A stretch of DNA of 64,000 nt from Cytobacillus horneckiae (GCF_002835735.1 NZ_PISD01000068.1:1-64000); one strand, 5' to 3'; numbered from the stretch's first letter, positions 18,581 through 30,385 are shown. Made by a program: numbers and translations. The notes: a model not told the origin generated them from the sequence alone.

Positions 18581-18764
18581 TTTAACAACTCCAGTTAAAT
18601 TTTATTTTCAATTTATTTTAATTTTATTTCACAACTATTCCTATTAAGACATGCTTTTCTACTAATGTAAGGCTGATGAAGAACATCATGTAGCACAATA
18701 CTGCCGCTTTTACGACATAAGAAAAGACAAATCTTTAATAATGAAAGAATTTCCAGTTTTTGGA

Positions 18765-18959
18765 CTAATTTTCAAATGCAAATAAAAGAATTTGCATGCC
18801 ACTATGAGTTTTACGCCAATCGTAAACAATGATTACCTCTTTGCCAGCTCTATTTTCTATTTCTTTTTTTAGCGCATTCTTCGCTTAAACAATTGTGTAA
18901 TCAACTCTTTTATTTGAACTATTCATTCATGCAACCCCAATTGTTGATAATTCTTCCAT
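18765..18959 (-). pseudogene. Decayed small gene with two in-frame stops
   Basis: From an ATG at 18959 a single reading frame of 65 codons continues to a stop at 18765, interrupted by TGA at codon 11 and TAA at codon 25. The last 39 codons are coherent and coding-like (KKEIENRAGKEVIIVYDW, then a hydrophobic end MQILLFAFEN). I do not recognise the family. Constant phase across two stops suggests nonsense mutations in a small gene, although chance cannot be excluded. The rest of 18581-19126 shows nothing. Confidence 0.3.
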
Positions 18960-19126
18960 TTTAACAACTATCTACCTTTCGATCAATTAAACTGCACCCT
19001 TTGGTTACATAAAAAATGCGATTCTTCGTTATGAAAAATCGCCATCAATAGTAGAACAGAAACGTCAATATTAAATATAACGAAAAATTTAAAATTAAAT
19101 CTTTCAAACTGTAAGGTATTCAGCAA

Positions 19127-22394
<3,268 letters not shown>

Positions 22395-22805
22395 TCATTT
22401 TGTTATTGAGTAATCATCATTTTGATTTTTATTACGTGATAAAATATTATCTAATGCTAGGTAAGATTTATTTACTATAGCAAGACAAATAGACATTGTC
22501 ATTAACACTAAATCAAACTCTATACCAAAAAATCCTTCACCTATTTTTACCATAGTAATCGCACCTATCATAATAAGAGCAAATAAAATCGAAATAATTC
22601 TGGTACCTATTCCTAATATCATTGCAAGTCCACCAATTAACTCAATTAGTGCAACTATATAAGCTGTAAAGCCAGGCAGCCCTAAACTTTCAAAAAAACC
22701 TACTGTATTCACGATTCCGTCCTGAAACTTGCTTACACCATGCATAAAGAAAACTACACCTAAAACTACTCTCAAAATAGCAGCAGCTATTTGATTCTTT
22801 ACCAT
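22395..22805 (-). CDS. DoxX-family membrane protein
   Basis: A protein of about 136 residues with four predicted membrane helices and the DoxX pattern ILRVVLGVVFFMHGVSKF, then LIELIGGLAMILGIGTR. DoxX proteins are found with thiol-redox and quinone-related enzymes, but their activity is rarely proven. ATG at 22805 is preferred to the GTG six bases upstream because GGAGG then has nine-base spacing. Apparently monocistronic. Confidence 0.8.
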   Translation of the reverse strand: MVKNQIAAAILRVVLGVVFFMHGVSKFQDGIVNTVGFFESLGLPGFTAYIVALIELIGGLAMILGIGTRIISILFALIMIGAITMVKIGEGFFGIEFDLVLMTMSICLAIVNKSYLALDNILSRNKNQNDDYSITK

Positions 22806-23116
22806 CTCCACTCTCCTCCATTATAAGTTATTTTTTCCTATCTCTTAATCTGAAAGTTTTCTCACCCTTTTGTTCAAATATTTACACAAATAACCTTATT
22901 ATTCAAATCTTTTTAATCGGAATTAACATCATTTGATTAAATCACTACCTTAGTCCTGTGAATTACTAAATCCAAATTACCAATTAAGTTTATTAGGAGC
23001 GCAATCTTCTTTTGAAATATGAGTGATCTCGGTGTTACCTCTTGCGGGGAATATACATATTCCATTGCACCTCACGTTACGTGATGATTTAGGATTGTAG
23101 CTAGGAGGTGATAATC
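22806..23116. other. Region upstream of the 38-residue ORF
   Basis: The left half is AT-rich with nothing recognisable. The right half holds GGAATAT-AC-ATATTCC (23048-23063, an inverted repeat) and then the MerR-type promoter described separately. A 21-codon ORF (about 23021-23086) is probably accidental because the promoter overlaps its end. Confidence 0.4.
23065..23095 (+). promoter_or_regulatory. MerR-type promoter with 19-bp spacer and palindrome
   Basis: TTGCAC (23065-23070) and TAGGAT (23090-23095) are separated by exactly 19 bases. A perfect 13-base palindrome, TCACGTTACGTGA (23072-23084), fills most of the spacer. A stretched spacer with a dyad inside it is the signature of promoters activated by MerR-family regulators. 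No MerR gene lies in the window, so the regulator must be elsewhere if this reading is right. Confidence 0.55.
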
Positions 23117-23233
23117 ATGTTTGTTTTTGGAACCATAAAAAAAGACAATCCCCACTTTGCTGACCTAGAAAAGGAGGTTCTTGAATTGACTGAAGAGCTA
23201 AATGCTACTCTTGAGGAGCTAATTGAATCTTGA
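23117..23233 (+). CDS. 38-residue microprotein
   Basis: A compact ORF starts seven bases after AGGAGGTGAT, one of the strongest ribosome-binding sites in the window. The product begins MFVFGTIKKDNPHF and continues as a very acidic amphipathic helix (DLEKEVLELTEELNATLEEL). It has no signal peptide or membrane segment. It is framed by the MerR-type promoter above and a terminator at 23261-23295, so it looks like a self-contained transcription unit. I do not recognise it; an antisense/regulatory RNA with incidental coding is the alternative. Confidence 0.6.
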   Translation: MFVFGTIKKDNPHFADLEKEVLELTEELNATLEELIES

Positions 23234-23260
23234 CAGAGTTGTAGCCGTTAAAGCACCAAG

Positions 23261-23295
23261 ACCCTCTTTTACTCATTGAATTAGTAAAGGAGGGT
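23261..23295 (+). terminator. Terminator of the microprotein unit
   Basis: ACCCTCTTTTACT (23261-23273) pairs with AGTAAAGGAGGGT (23283-23295), one G-U pair, nine-base loop, followed by TTATT. It may also terminate the convergent ycgQ transcript. Confidence 0.7.
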
Positions 23296-23320
23296 TTATT
23301 ACTGCGTACTCAATTAGCTG

Positions 23321-24097
23321 CTAAATAATATAAATGTATAATTCCTTAGGCTCTTTCATTTCTTTGGTAGAAATCACTTTAATTACTGGTGTCATCTCAT
23401 CACCCATTTCTATATTCTCTACCCTTCCTTTTAGCTCATACCACTTCCCGGTCTCCAATGTATTTACTTCGCCTTTAAGCATATATCCAAATACAGAGGA
23501 GTCTGCAACACAGCAAGACATAGCTTGCCTTGCGATTACTGCTTCATTTTCATTAAAATTATCATCTCTATAAACAAATCCTTTCATGTTTATCGTAAAG
23601 CCTTCAACTTCTTGCATATTTTCATTTAGGACTTGCATCACTTTAAAAAAGTTACTATCTGTTACTTCAATCGTTTTTTCTTGAAAATTCACAACTTCGG
23701 AAAGAAGATCACCATCACTCCTCAAAGTAACATCACTAGAAACGCCTCTTTTCGTTATAGAATCTAAACTTAAATTATAACTCTCCAAATTAAAGCCGAT
23801 AACCAATGGCAGAATAAATAATATACTATACTGCAAATATCTCTTGATTCCGGCTGACTTTGTATCGCATCCATCACAACCACAACCATTGCTCATACTA
23901 TCATTGCTAAACATTCTATATGCTCCCAAAATAAAGAAAGCGATCATAGAAAAAGCTGTAAATGGAATCATCTTTGGAGATAAAATTAACGAAATCTGTT
24001 GCGAAAGAAATAATTTAAAAATTAATAGACCAAAACAAATAAGAATGATTCCCTGCAATTCATTATTAATTTGCTTATCCTGTATACGACTCTTCAC
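23321..24097 (-). CDS. YcgQ-like TIGR03943/DUF1980 protein
   Basis: A 258-residue protein with three or four N-terminal membrane helices, a cysteine-rich loop NGCGCDGCD (about residues 71-79) and a C-terminal extracytoplasmic domain containing MSCCVADSS. This is the architecture of the permease-associated YcgQ family, which always partners a YcgR-type permease. GTG start three bases after ycgR, with GGGGG inside the end of ycgR, implies translational coupling. The cysteine clusters suggest a metal or other soft ligand, but the substrate is unknown. Confidence 0.82.
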   Translation of the reverse strand: MKSRIQDKQINNELQGIILICFGLLIFKLFLSQQISLILSPKMIPFTAFSMIAFFILGAYRMFSNDSMSNGCGCDGCDTKSAGIKRYLQYSILFILPLVIGFNLESYNLSLDSITKRGVSSDVTLRSDGDLLSEVVNFQEKTIEVTDSNFFKVMQVLNENMQEVEGFTINMKGFVYRDDNFNENEAVIARQAMSCCVADSSVFGYMLKGEVNTLETGKWYELKGRVENIEMGDEMTPVIKVISTKEMKEPKELYIYII

Positions 24098-24100
24098 CTT

Positions 24101-25108
24101 TTAACCCCCAAACCGAAGATAAACACCCGATAGTAGAGAAAGAACAAAAACGACAATGGTTACTAAAGCAATAAAATAAACCACAAATTTCATTTTAAAA
24201 CTAGCAATCATGACTAAAGTATTTTTTAAATCTATCATCGGTCCATATACTAAAAAGGCAAGCAAAGACACTGAGGACATAAATTGTTGGAAGGATGCCG
24301 CAACAAAGGCATCGGCTTCTGAGCATAATGAAAGCAAAAAGGCTAATCCCATCATAATGACAACACCATTAACAGATTGGGAAGTCGCTTCAGCAAGTGC
24401 ATAACGATTTATAAATATTTGTGCGATACTAGCAAAGAAGGCCCCTATCATAAAATATTTGCCTACTAAGAAAAATTCATTAATACTGTGATTTGCAATG
24501 CTTTTCAGCTTCGACTCCCTATTTTCTGCTTTCAAATTTGCAGAAATTTGTTTATCTGTTCTCAGTATATTTACACTAGAAAATTTCAAATATATGACAA
24601 CCCCTACAATCATAACTGTGACAATACATAATACAATTCTTCCAATATATATATAAGGCTGGCCTTGAAATGCGTAAAAGGTTGAACTAAAAACGATAAA
24701 ATTCAGAATGGGTGCACCTACTAAAATAGCAGTGCCAGCATGGACTGGAACCCCTTTTTGTATGAGTCTTCTGACCACAGGAATAATTGCACATTCACAA
24801 ACAGGAGTTAATATGGCTACAAATAAAGCTGTAAATAACGCAGTTATTGGATTTTTAGGGATAAGCCTCCGTATCATATCTTCACTAACAAACTCTTGTA
24901 TAATCGAGGAAAACACAACACCTAAAATAATAAAGGGGAATGCTTCTAGGATGATTCCAAGGAAAATGACAAAAACGGAACGGGATTCATATTTAAGCAC
25001 TATGCCAATGGAGTCTAGCAGTTCTTCATTGCCAAATAGAAAAATGTATATCAACCAAATAAATAGTACGTACAATAGCAGATATTTGAAGTTATTAGAA
25101 AAACTCAT
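24101..25108 (-). CDS. YcgR-like permease (DUF318/ArsP-type)
   Basis: A 335-residue integral membrane protein with about eight helices in two repeats. It carries ILTPVCECAIIPVVRRL, with conserved cysteines, plus APILNFIVFSSTFYAF and LSLCSEADAFVA, all typical of the predicted permease family that includes YcgR and ArsP. ArsP members export organoarsenicals; the YcgR branch has an unknown, possibly metal, substrate. First gene of a two-gene operon with ycgQ; GGGAGG precedes the start. I see no Zur box upstream. Confidence 0.85.
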   Translation of the reverse strand: MSFSNNFKYLLLYVLFIWLIYIFLFGNEELLDSIGIVLKYESRSVFVIFLGIILEAFPFIILGVVFSSIIQEFVSEDMIRRLIPKNPITALFTALFVAILTPVCECAIIPVVRRLIQKGVPVHAGTAILVGAPILNFIVFSSTFYAFQGQPYIYIGRIVLCIVTVMIVGVVIYLKFSSVNILRTDKQISANLKAENRESKLKSIANHSINEFFLVGKYFMIGAFFASIAQIFINRYALAEATSQSVNGVVIMMGLAFLLSLCSEADAFVAASFQQFMSSVSLLAFLVYGPMIDLKNTLVMIASFKMKFVVYFIALVTIVVFVLSLLSGVYLRFGG

Positions 25109-25269
25109 TAAGCTCCTCCCTACTAATTTTTCCGTTTCTATTAAAATACTATTCCTGGTAGCATGTAATTATTCTTTTATTTTTTGCTGACGATCATTGA
25201 TAGAGTAATAGTTATTTGCATTAAAATAGACTATCAAAAATGATAGCCTATCTTTCTCCGATAATTTAT

Positions 25270-26175
25270 TTAAAAACGCTCCACTGTAATATCTGTATTA
25301 ATCGAAAAAGCAGCTTTACTTCCGTCTGCAACAGCGAACATTAAGGAAGATGGTCCTCCTTTCTCCATTTCTCCTCCAATATAAACACCTTTTTGTGTAG
25401 TTCGCCCATTGCCATCTGTCACAACTTCGCCATTTTCTCCAAATTCACATTTTAATCGCTCCGCAAATTTGTTCGGCCGGTAAAAAGAAGGTACTACAAA
25501 ACCGCCTGTTCTTGGAATGATTTCCCCAGAAGCTAATTCTATTCCTTTTAAAACCCCATTTTCACCTTGCAAACTTTTGATTGATTCGGTAAGAACCTTA
25601 ATATTTCTTTGAATTAACTCATTTGCCCCTACCAGTGATAGTTTTGCACCATTCGTTAACACAATGAGGTCATTTGACCAATTAAAAACGAGCTTCGCCA
25701 TATGCAATGCATGTTCTTCACTATTGGCTATAACTACTAATGGTTGATCTCTTAGTTCCCATCCATCACAATAGGGGCAGCTAAATAGGGATTTACCATA
25801 ATATTCTTTTATATTTGGAACAGAGAACTCTTCCTGCACACCTGTCGCCAACAGAATTTTTTCTGCATGAAATTTCTGTTTGTCCGAAGTTTCCACCGTG
25901 AATAATTTGCTGTTTTCACTTTTCTCTATATCTATAATTGTTGTCTTATAAAACGATATGGAAGGGTATCTCCTCAATTCTGAAATCCCAATTTCTTTAA
26001 ATTCATGTGGAGTAATGCCATCTCTAGTAATAAAACCATGTGATTCTTGTGTCACTCTATTCCTATTGGTTCCATCGTCAAATATAGCAATTTTCCGCCT
26101 AGCCCTCCCTAAAGTTAAACTTGCACTCATGCCAGCAGGACCTGCTCCTATCACAATACAATCGAAAATATTCAT
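25270..26175 (-). CDS. Thioredoxin-reductase-like NAD(P)/FAD oxidoreductase
   Basis: A 301-residue protein of low-molecular-weight thioredoxin reductase type: FAD motif GAGPAGMSASL (10-20), LATGVQEEFSVP and redox pair SCPYCDGWELRD (CxxC near residues 131-134). The branch resembles GliT/AhpF-like reductases rather than housekeeping TrxB, which has CATC-type pairs. Its gene faces away from nothing else and shares an operator-like motif with the Rrf2 gene immediately upstream, so it is probably an Rrf2 target, perhaps in thiol or disulfide-stress response. Confidence 0.85.
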   Translation of the reverse strand: MNIFDCIVIGAGPAGMSASLTLGRARRKIAIFDDGTNRNRVTQESHGFITRDGITPHEFKEIGISELRRYPSISFYKTTIIDIEKSENSKLFTVETSDKQKFHAEKILLATGVQEEFSVPNIKEYYGKSLFSCPYCDGWELRDQPLVVIANSEEHALHMAKLVFNWSNDLIVLTNGAKLSLVGANELIQRNIKVLTESIKSLQGENGVLKGIELASGEIIPRTGGFVVPSFYRPNKFAERLKCEFGENGEVVTDGNGRTTQKGVYIGGEMEKGGPSSLMFAVADGSKAAFSINTDITVERF

Positions 26176-26214
26176 TTATTGACCATCCTTTCATCTTATA
26201 TAGTTATCATAGAG

Positions 26215-26231
26215 TTATTATATCTATAATA
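26215..26231. promoter_or_regulatory. Candidate Rrf2 operator A
   Basis: TTATTATATCTATAATA lies in the gap between the Rrf2 gene and the flavoprotein gene. Its imperfect palindrome TATTATA-TC-TATAATA recurs upstream of the Rrf2 gene itself. AT-richness lowers confidence. Confidence 0.45.
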
Positions 26232-26250
26232 GGTGTAAAATAAATGTCAT

Positions 26251-26652
26251 TTAATTTAATGACATCACTTCATTGGCAATTTCAACCAATTTACGACTTC
26301 TTAACTCATCAAGCATTTTTTCCTCTGCAGACTCTATCGCCTTTTGAATCAAGCATTCCGGATTATGATTTAAACAATAATCAAACAAAGGGTTTTGTCC
26401 TTCAATGGCTTCGATAATATCCAATATAGATATATCTTCCCACCCCATTTTTAATTTATAGCCGCCATTCGCACCTGAAATCGATTCTACCATGCCCGCT
26501 TTCACAAGTTTAGTTAAAATCTTCGATAAATAAGTAGTCGAAACATCTTGTTTTTCAGCAAGTTTTGCAACTCCAATATGCTTTTCAGGCGGATTTAATG
26601 CCAAAAACAACATTGTATGCAGTGCATAATTCGTAGCCTTTGAAAATTTCAA
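26251..26652 (-). CDS. Rrf2-family transcriptional regulator
   Basis: A 133-residue Rrf2 regulator with the classic start KFSKATNYALHTMLFLA, helix-turn-helix GVAKLAEKQDVSTTYLSKIL and wing SGANGGYKL. A TTG start at 26652 with AAGGGG nine bases upstream gives the conserved N-terminus; the ATG at 26670 would add six atypical residues. Only two cysteines lie in the region that binds Fe-S clusters in IscR/NsrR (YCLNHNPEC), so thiol sensing of the YwnA/SaiR kind is more likely than a [2Fe-2S] cluster. Likely regulates itself and the adjacent flavoprotein. Confidence 0.85.
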   Translation of the reverse strand: MKFSKATNYALHTMLFLALNPPEKHIGVAKLAEKQDVSTTYLSKILTKLVKAGMVESISGANGGYKLKMGWEDISILDIIEAIEGQNPLFDYCLNHNPECLIQKAIESAEEKMLDELRSRKLVEIANEVMSLN

Positions 26653-26693
26653 TTTAATGATCCCCTTCATTTTAATTAAAAACTTAATATATC

Positions 26694-26710
26694 TATAATA
26701 TCTATTATAA
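26694..26710. promoter_or_regulatory. Candidate Rrf2 operator B
   Basis: TATAATATCTATTATAA, close to palindromic, lies about 40 bases above the rrf2 start codon in the expected promoter region. It shares TCTAT flanked by TATAAT/ATTATA half-sites with site A. Confidence 0.45.
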
Positions 26711-26824
26711 TTTTATTAACTTTAGTGTCAAGAATATAAGAAACAGTATTCGAAGTAGGTTAAATTTAGGCACTTATTTAAATTCTGCTACATGTAGAAC
26801 AAAAGGAACCAAGACAAAGCCAAT

Positions 26825-26960
26825 TATCTAGGTGATGACACCGAAAATGAGCTTGTTCACAGAGATAAATCTCTTTTATCTACGTGAAGACACAAAAAAT
26901 GAGTCCATTCACAGAGATATATCCCTTTTATCTCTGTGAAGGCACCAAAAATAAGCGTCT
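26825..26960. repeat. 52-bp tandem repeat, about 2.6 copies
   Basis: Three units begin TATCTAGGTGATGACAC (26825), TATCTACGTGAAGACAC (26877) and TATCTCTGTGAAGGCAC (26929), exactly 52 bases apart; the third is incomplete. Unit junctions form hairpins: TTCACAGAGATA (26908-26919) is the exact complement of TATCTCTGTGAA (26929-26940). A related single copy lies at 13132-13181. It occupies the 330-base gap between patB and rrf2, with no ORF. Confidence 0.85.
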
Positions 26961-26999
26961 TAAAATGAGCTTATTTCCCCATCATTTTTCACTACATTG

Positions 27000-28166
27000 T
27001 TAGCATGTTTCTTTTTTTGCTTTTACTGCTGCTTTTATTCTCAATAATGCCTCCGTAAGGACTTCACGCGGACAGGCAATATTGATGCGTTCAAAACCAT
27101 ATCCACCGCGCCCGAACTTCATTCCTTCATCAAGGCGCACTCTAGCATTTTCCAAGAAAAATGCGTGTAGGCTTTCGGTTGGGATGTCGAGTTCTCGACA
27201 ATCTAGCCAGATCAAGTGGGTTGCTTCTGGTTTAACAACTTTAATAGATGGTATATATTCTTTAAGGAAATTACAAACGTATTGAAGATTTTCTTCTAAA
27301 TACTCCTTAACTTCTTGGAGCCAAGGTAATCCTCTATAGTAGGCTGCAATTGTCCCTTCTACTGCAAAAGCATTTGGACGCATTAAACCGAATCCTGTTA
27401 ATAGCGCTTCATATTTTTCTTTTACTTCTTGATTCGGGATGATAAAAATAGAGCTTTGCATCCCCGCAATATTAAATGTTTTACTAGGTGCAGCACATGT
27501 AATTGAATAGCTTAAATGATTTGAGTGAGCCTTTGCAAAAGGTGTGTGTGTGTACCCAGAATAAGTTAAATCACCGTGCATTTCATCTGAGATAACAATG
27601 ACACCATGCTTGTCGCAAATCTCACCTATTTTTTGCAATTCTGCTTTTGTCCACACTCTGCCAACTGGGTTGTGAGGGCTGCATAAAATAAATACTTTCG
27701 TATTAGGCAAAGATGCTTTTTCCTCAAAGTCCACAAAGTCCATTTCATAGGTACCGTTTGTATAAACAAGAGAATTGTTTAATATATTACAGCCTTGTGT
27801 TTCTATCGTCGAAAAAAACGGATAATAAACTGGATCTTGGACGATGACGCCATCACCGGGATTGGTTAATGCTTTTAATAGTAAATTTATCCCAGGGATA
27901 ATTCCCGGACTAAAAGAAATCCACTCACGTTTTAGTTCCCAATCATACTGTGTTTTCCACCAATACTCAACCGCATCATAATAACGTTCGCAAAACGTAC
28001 TATAACCGTAAATTCCGTGCGTTGCTTTTTGGCTTATAGCATTTACTATTTCTTCTGAAACTTGAAAATCCATATCAGCTATACATAAAGGAATAATATC
28101 CTGGTCCTCTATGTACCATTTAACCGAATGTGTTTTCCTTCGATCAATAAATTTTTCTAGTTGCAT
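27000..28166 (-). CDS. MalY/PatB-type PLP-dependent C-S lyase
   Basis: A 388-residue fold-type I aminotransferase-like enzyme: IPLCIADMDFQV at the N-terminus, NPVGRVW, ISDEMHGDL and the PLP lysine in APSKTFNIAGMQ (about residue 234), the pattern of PatB/MalY cystathionine beta-lyases rather than true aminotransferases. It cleaves cystathionine or cysteine conjugates to a thiol, pyruvate and ammonia. GGAG precedes the ATG. It is transcribed divergently from the YeiH-type exporter, another sulfur-linked gene. Confidence 0.87.
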   Translation of the reverse strand: MQLEKFIDRRKTHSVKWYIEDQDIIPLCIADMDFQVSEEIVNAISQKATHGIYGYSTFCERYYDAVEYWWKTQYDWELKREWISFSPGIIPGINLLLKALTNPGDGVIVQDPVYYPFFSTIETQGCNILNNSLVYTNGTYEMDFVDFEEKASLPNTKVFILCSPHNPVGRVWTKAELQKIGEICDKHGVIVISDEMHGDLTYSGYTHTPFAKAHSNHLSYSITCAAPSKTFNIAGMQSSIFIIPNQEVKEKYEALLTGFGLMRPNAFAVEGTIAAYYRGLPWLQEVKEYLEENLQYVCNFLKEYIPSIKVVKPEATHLIWLDCRELDIPTESLHAFFLENARVRLDEGMKFGRGGYGFERINIACPREVLTEALLRIKAAVKAKKETC

Positions 28167-28331
28167 GGTTTTCTCTCCTATCCTATATGGCCAATTGCTA
28201 AGACATCCATATTATACAGAAAATCGAAGCAATTTAATATTAAATATTAAATTTTCGTTTTATTAATAAATCCAATATAAGCTATTACATATTCGATGAA
28301 GTGTAAAACAAGAAACGTGATACGGTTAAAG

Positions 28332-28337
28332 TATAAT
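28332..28337 (+). promoter_or_regulatory. Minus-10 element of the yeiH-like gene
   Basis: A perfect TATAAT lies 22 bases before the GTG start codon and just above AGGAGGGG, giving a very short leader. The best -35 (TTCGTT or a LysR-activated weak box) is not clear, which fits activator dependence. Confidence 0.4.
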
Positions 28338-28358
28338 TTTTTAACAGGAGGGGTCAAA

Positions 28359-29405
28359 GTGGAAAGACAGCAAATTAGGCACAATCAAGTTAAGCCAAAG
28401 CCCCCAATAAATAAAAATGCAGCTGCCCTGGTAAAAGGCATAGCGCTTACATTCTTCTTGGCTATTTTAGCCGGCCAACTGGCAAATATTCCGCTATTAT
28501 CAATAATGGGAATGATGATACTTGCCATAATTTTAGGTGGGCTATATGGGAATTTATTTTCAGTTCCTGAAAGTGCACAAGCAGGAATTACATTTAGCAG
28601 CAAAATTTTGTTACGAACAGGAATCATTTTACTTGGTTTTCGTTTAAATCTACAGCAAATCATTGATGCTGGATTTTCTATCCTAATTATTGATGTAATT
28701 GTTATCGCTTTTACAATGTGTTTTATTTTAACATTAGGAAAATGGTTTAATATTAATATGAATCTTGCTGCATTATTGGCAGCGGGAACAGCTATATGCG
28801 GAGCTGCTGCCATTGTTGCTCTAGCACCAATTGTTAAAAGTAAACATGAACATACAGCAATTGCTGTGTCGTGTATCGCTGTTTTAGGTACAATTGGTGC
28901 TTTGCTTTTTATCTTCCTTTATCCATATTTACCTTTAACTGATAAAGAGTATGGAATCATAGTAGGTGCAAGCTTGCATGAACTCGCCCACGTAATTGCA
29001 GGAGCCGTTCCTGGCGGTGATATCAGCAGTGATTCTGCAGTTTTAGTAAAGCTAGGCAGAGTACTTCTTCTTATTCCAGTAGCTGTCTTAATCAGTTATT
29101 TTCTGAATAGAAAAAAACAGAACCATTCAAGAAAGCTAAGAGATTTACCTGTTCCATGGTTTATTTTTGGCTTCATTCTTATGAGTATCATCAACACTTT
29201 TCAGTGGATTCCGCAACAAATAATTGATTATTTGTTATTGGCTAGTACTTATCTGCTTGCGATGGGGATGGCAGGGTTAGGACTAAATATTAAATGGAAA
29301 GACTTTGCAGCTGTCGGCTTCAAACCGATAGCCGTTGCTGTAATTGGTTTCGTTGGTTTACTCGCTATTTCTCCAATTCTTTTATTAATATATAATTATC
29401 TATAA
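28359..29405 (+). CDS. YeiH/UPF0324-family sulfur-anion exporter
   Basis: A 348-residue membrane protein with about ten helices and the YeiH-family signatures LLRTGIILLGFRLN, AAGTAICGAAAIVALAP and GASLHELAHVIAGA. Members are linked to export of sulfite, sulfonates or related anions. GTG at 28359 is chosen because AGGAGGGG ends six bases upstream and the open frame before it (to 28296) has none. A LysR regulator follows 29 bases downstream, the usual arrangement with CysL-like regulators. Confidence 0.85.
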   Translation: MERQQIRHNQVKPKPPINKNAAALVKGIALTFFLAILAGQLANIPLLSIMGMMILAIILGGLYGNLFSVPESAQAGITFSSKILLRTGIILLGFRLNLQQIIDAGFSILIIDVIVIAFTMCFILTLGKWFNINMNLAALLAAGTAICGAAAIVALAPIVKSKHEHTAIAVSCIAVLGTIGALLFIFLYPYLPLTDKEYGIIVGASLHELAHVIAGAVPGGDISSDSAVLVKLGRVLLLIPVAVLISYFLNRKKQNHSRKLRDLPVPWFIFGFILMSIINTFQWIPQQIIDYLLLASTYLLAMGMAGLGLNIKWKDFAAVGFKPIAVAVIGFVGLLAISPILLLIYNYL

Positions 29406-29434
29406 GATCAAAATGATGTGAGAGGAATTTTCCA

Positions 29435-30325
29435 ATGAACCTTGATTCTTTAAAAGTCTTTTATGTGGCAGCTAATAATAAAAGCTTTTCTCAAACGGCT
29501 AAGGATCTCCATGTCTCTCAATCAAGCGTCAGTCTTCAAATTAAACATTTGGAAGAGCAATGGGACTGCCTGTTATTTGAGCGAACGACAAAAAAAGTAT
29601 CTTTAACTCCTGCCGGAGAAGTGTTATATAGACAAGTAAAGAAAATGCTATCTGTTATGAAGCAAACAGAAAATGAATTGCAACAATTAAAAGGCTTCGT
29701 TCATGGAGACTTAAAAGTCGGCGCGAGCCTAACAATCGGAGAACATATCCTGCCATTTATTCTTGCCGAGTATAACCGCCAATATCCTAAAGTGAATATG
29801 TATTTAAAAGTTTATAATTCAGAACAAATTGTTGAGAAGCTTCACAAGCATGAAATTAATTTAGGCTTTATTGAGTCGATGCTTTCATATCCTGCGCTGA
29901 AGCAGGTTCCCTTTGCAGAAGATGAGCTGATAATTATTGTCTCTCCCTTTAATAAGCATATTAATTCTACAATAATTTCTGTTGAAGAATTGCTTCATTT
30001 GCCATTTATCATCCGTGAAAAGGGATCAGGCACAAGACAGGTAATGGAAGATGCACTAAGAAAAAATAAGATTAATCCTGAAAACTTGAATATCATTATG
30101 GAATTACAGCAAACAGAAACAATCAAATCTGCTGTTGAAGCAGGTATCGGCATTTCTATTTTATCAAAATCGGCAGTAAAAAAAGAACTACAGCTTCAAA
30201 CGATTAAGCAGTTGAAAATTGATGGGCTATCACTCCATAGAAGCTTTTATATGATTTATCACGAAGAAGCATTAAGTCAAACAAGCAGGAAGTTAATCGA
30301 AATGATCAATAATCACCCAATATAA
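29435..30325 (+). CDS. LysR-family regulator, CysL/YeiE-like
   Basis: A 296-residue LysR regulator with the N-terminal winged helix (MNLDSLKVFYVAANNKSF, DLHVSQSSVSLQIKHLE) and a periplasmic-binding-like effector domain with a typical end (GIGISILSKSAV). It probably regulates the yeiH-type gene with which it is co-transcribed, in response to a sulfur compound. GAGGAA precedes the start codon. Confidence 0.85.
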   Translation: MNLDSLKVFYVAANNKSFSQTAKDLHVSQSSVSLQIKHLEEQWDCLLFERTTKKVSLTPAGEVLYRQVKKMLSVMKQTENELQQLKGFVHGDLKVGASLTIGEHILPFILAEYNRQYPKVNMYLKVYNSEQIVEKLHKHEINLGFIESMLSYPALKQVPFAEDELIIIVSPFNKHINSTIISVEELLHLPFIIREKGSGTRQVMEDALRKNKINPENLNIIMELQQTETIKSAVEAGIGISILSKSAVKKELQLQTIKQLKIDGLSLHRSFYMIYHEEALSQTSRKLIEMINNHPI

Positions 30326-30330
30326 AAAAG

Positions 30331-30355
30331 GCTTCTCAGGTCCTCCCCGGGAAGC
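30331..30355. terminator. Terminator between convergent lysR and gerC genes
   Basis: GCTTCTCAGG (30331-30340) pairs with CCCGGGAAGC (30346-30355), with one mismatch and a G-U pair, five-base loop. A-rich sequence precedes it and TTTTAAAA follows, so it could work for both converging transcripts. Confidence 0.6.
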
Positions 30356-30385
30356 TCGAGTTTTAAAAACTTTCACCAAGGGTGA

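Noticed and set aside
26825-26960. CRISPR array
   Set aside because: The repeat period is 52 bp without spacers, units diverge and no cas genes are present; it is a tandem repeat.
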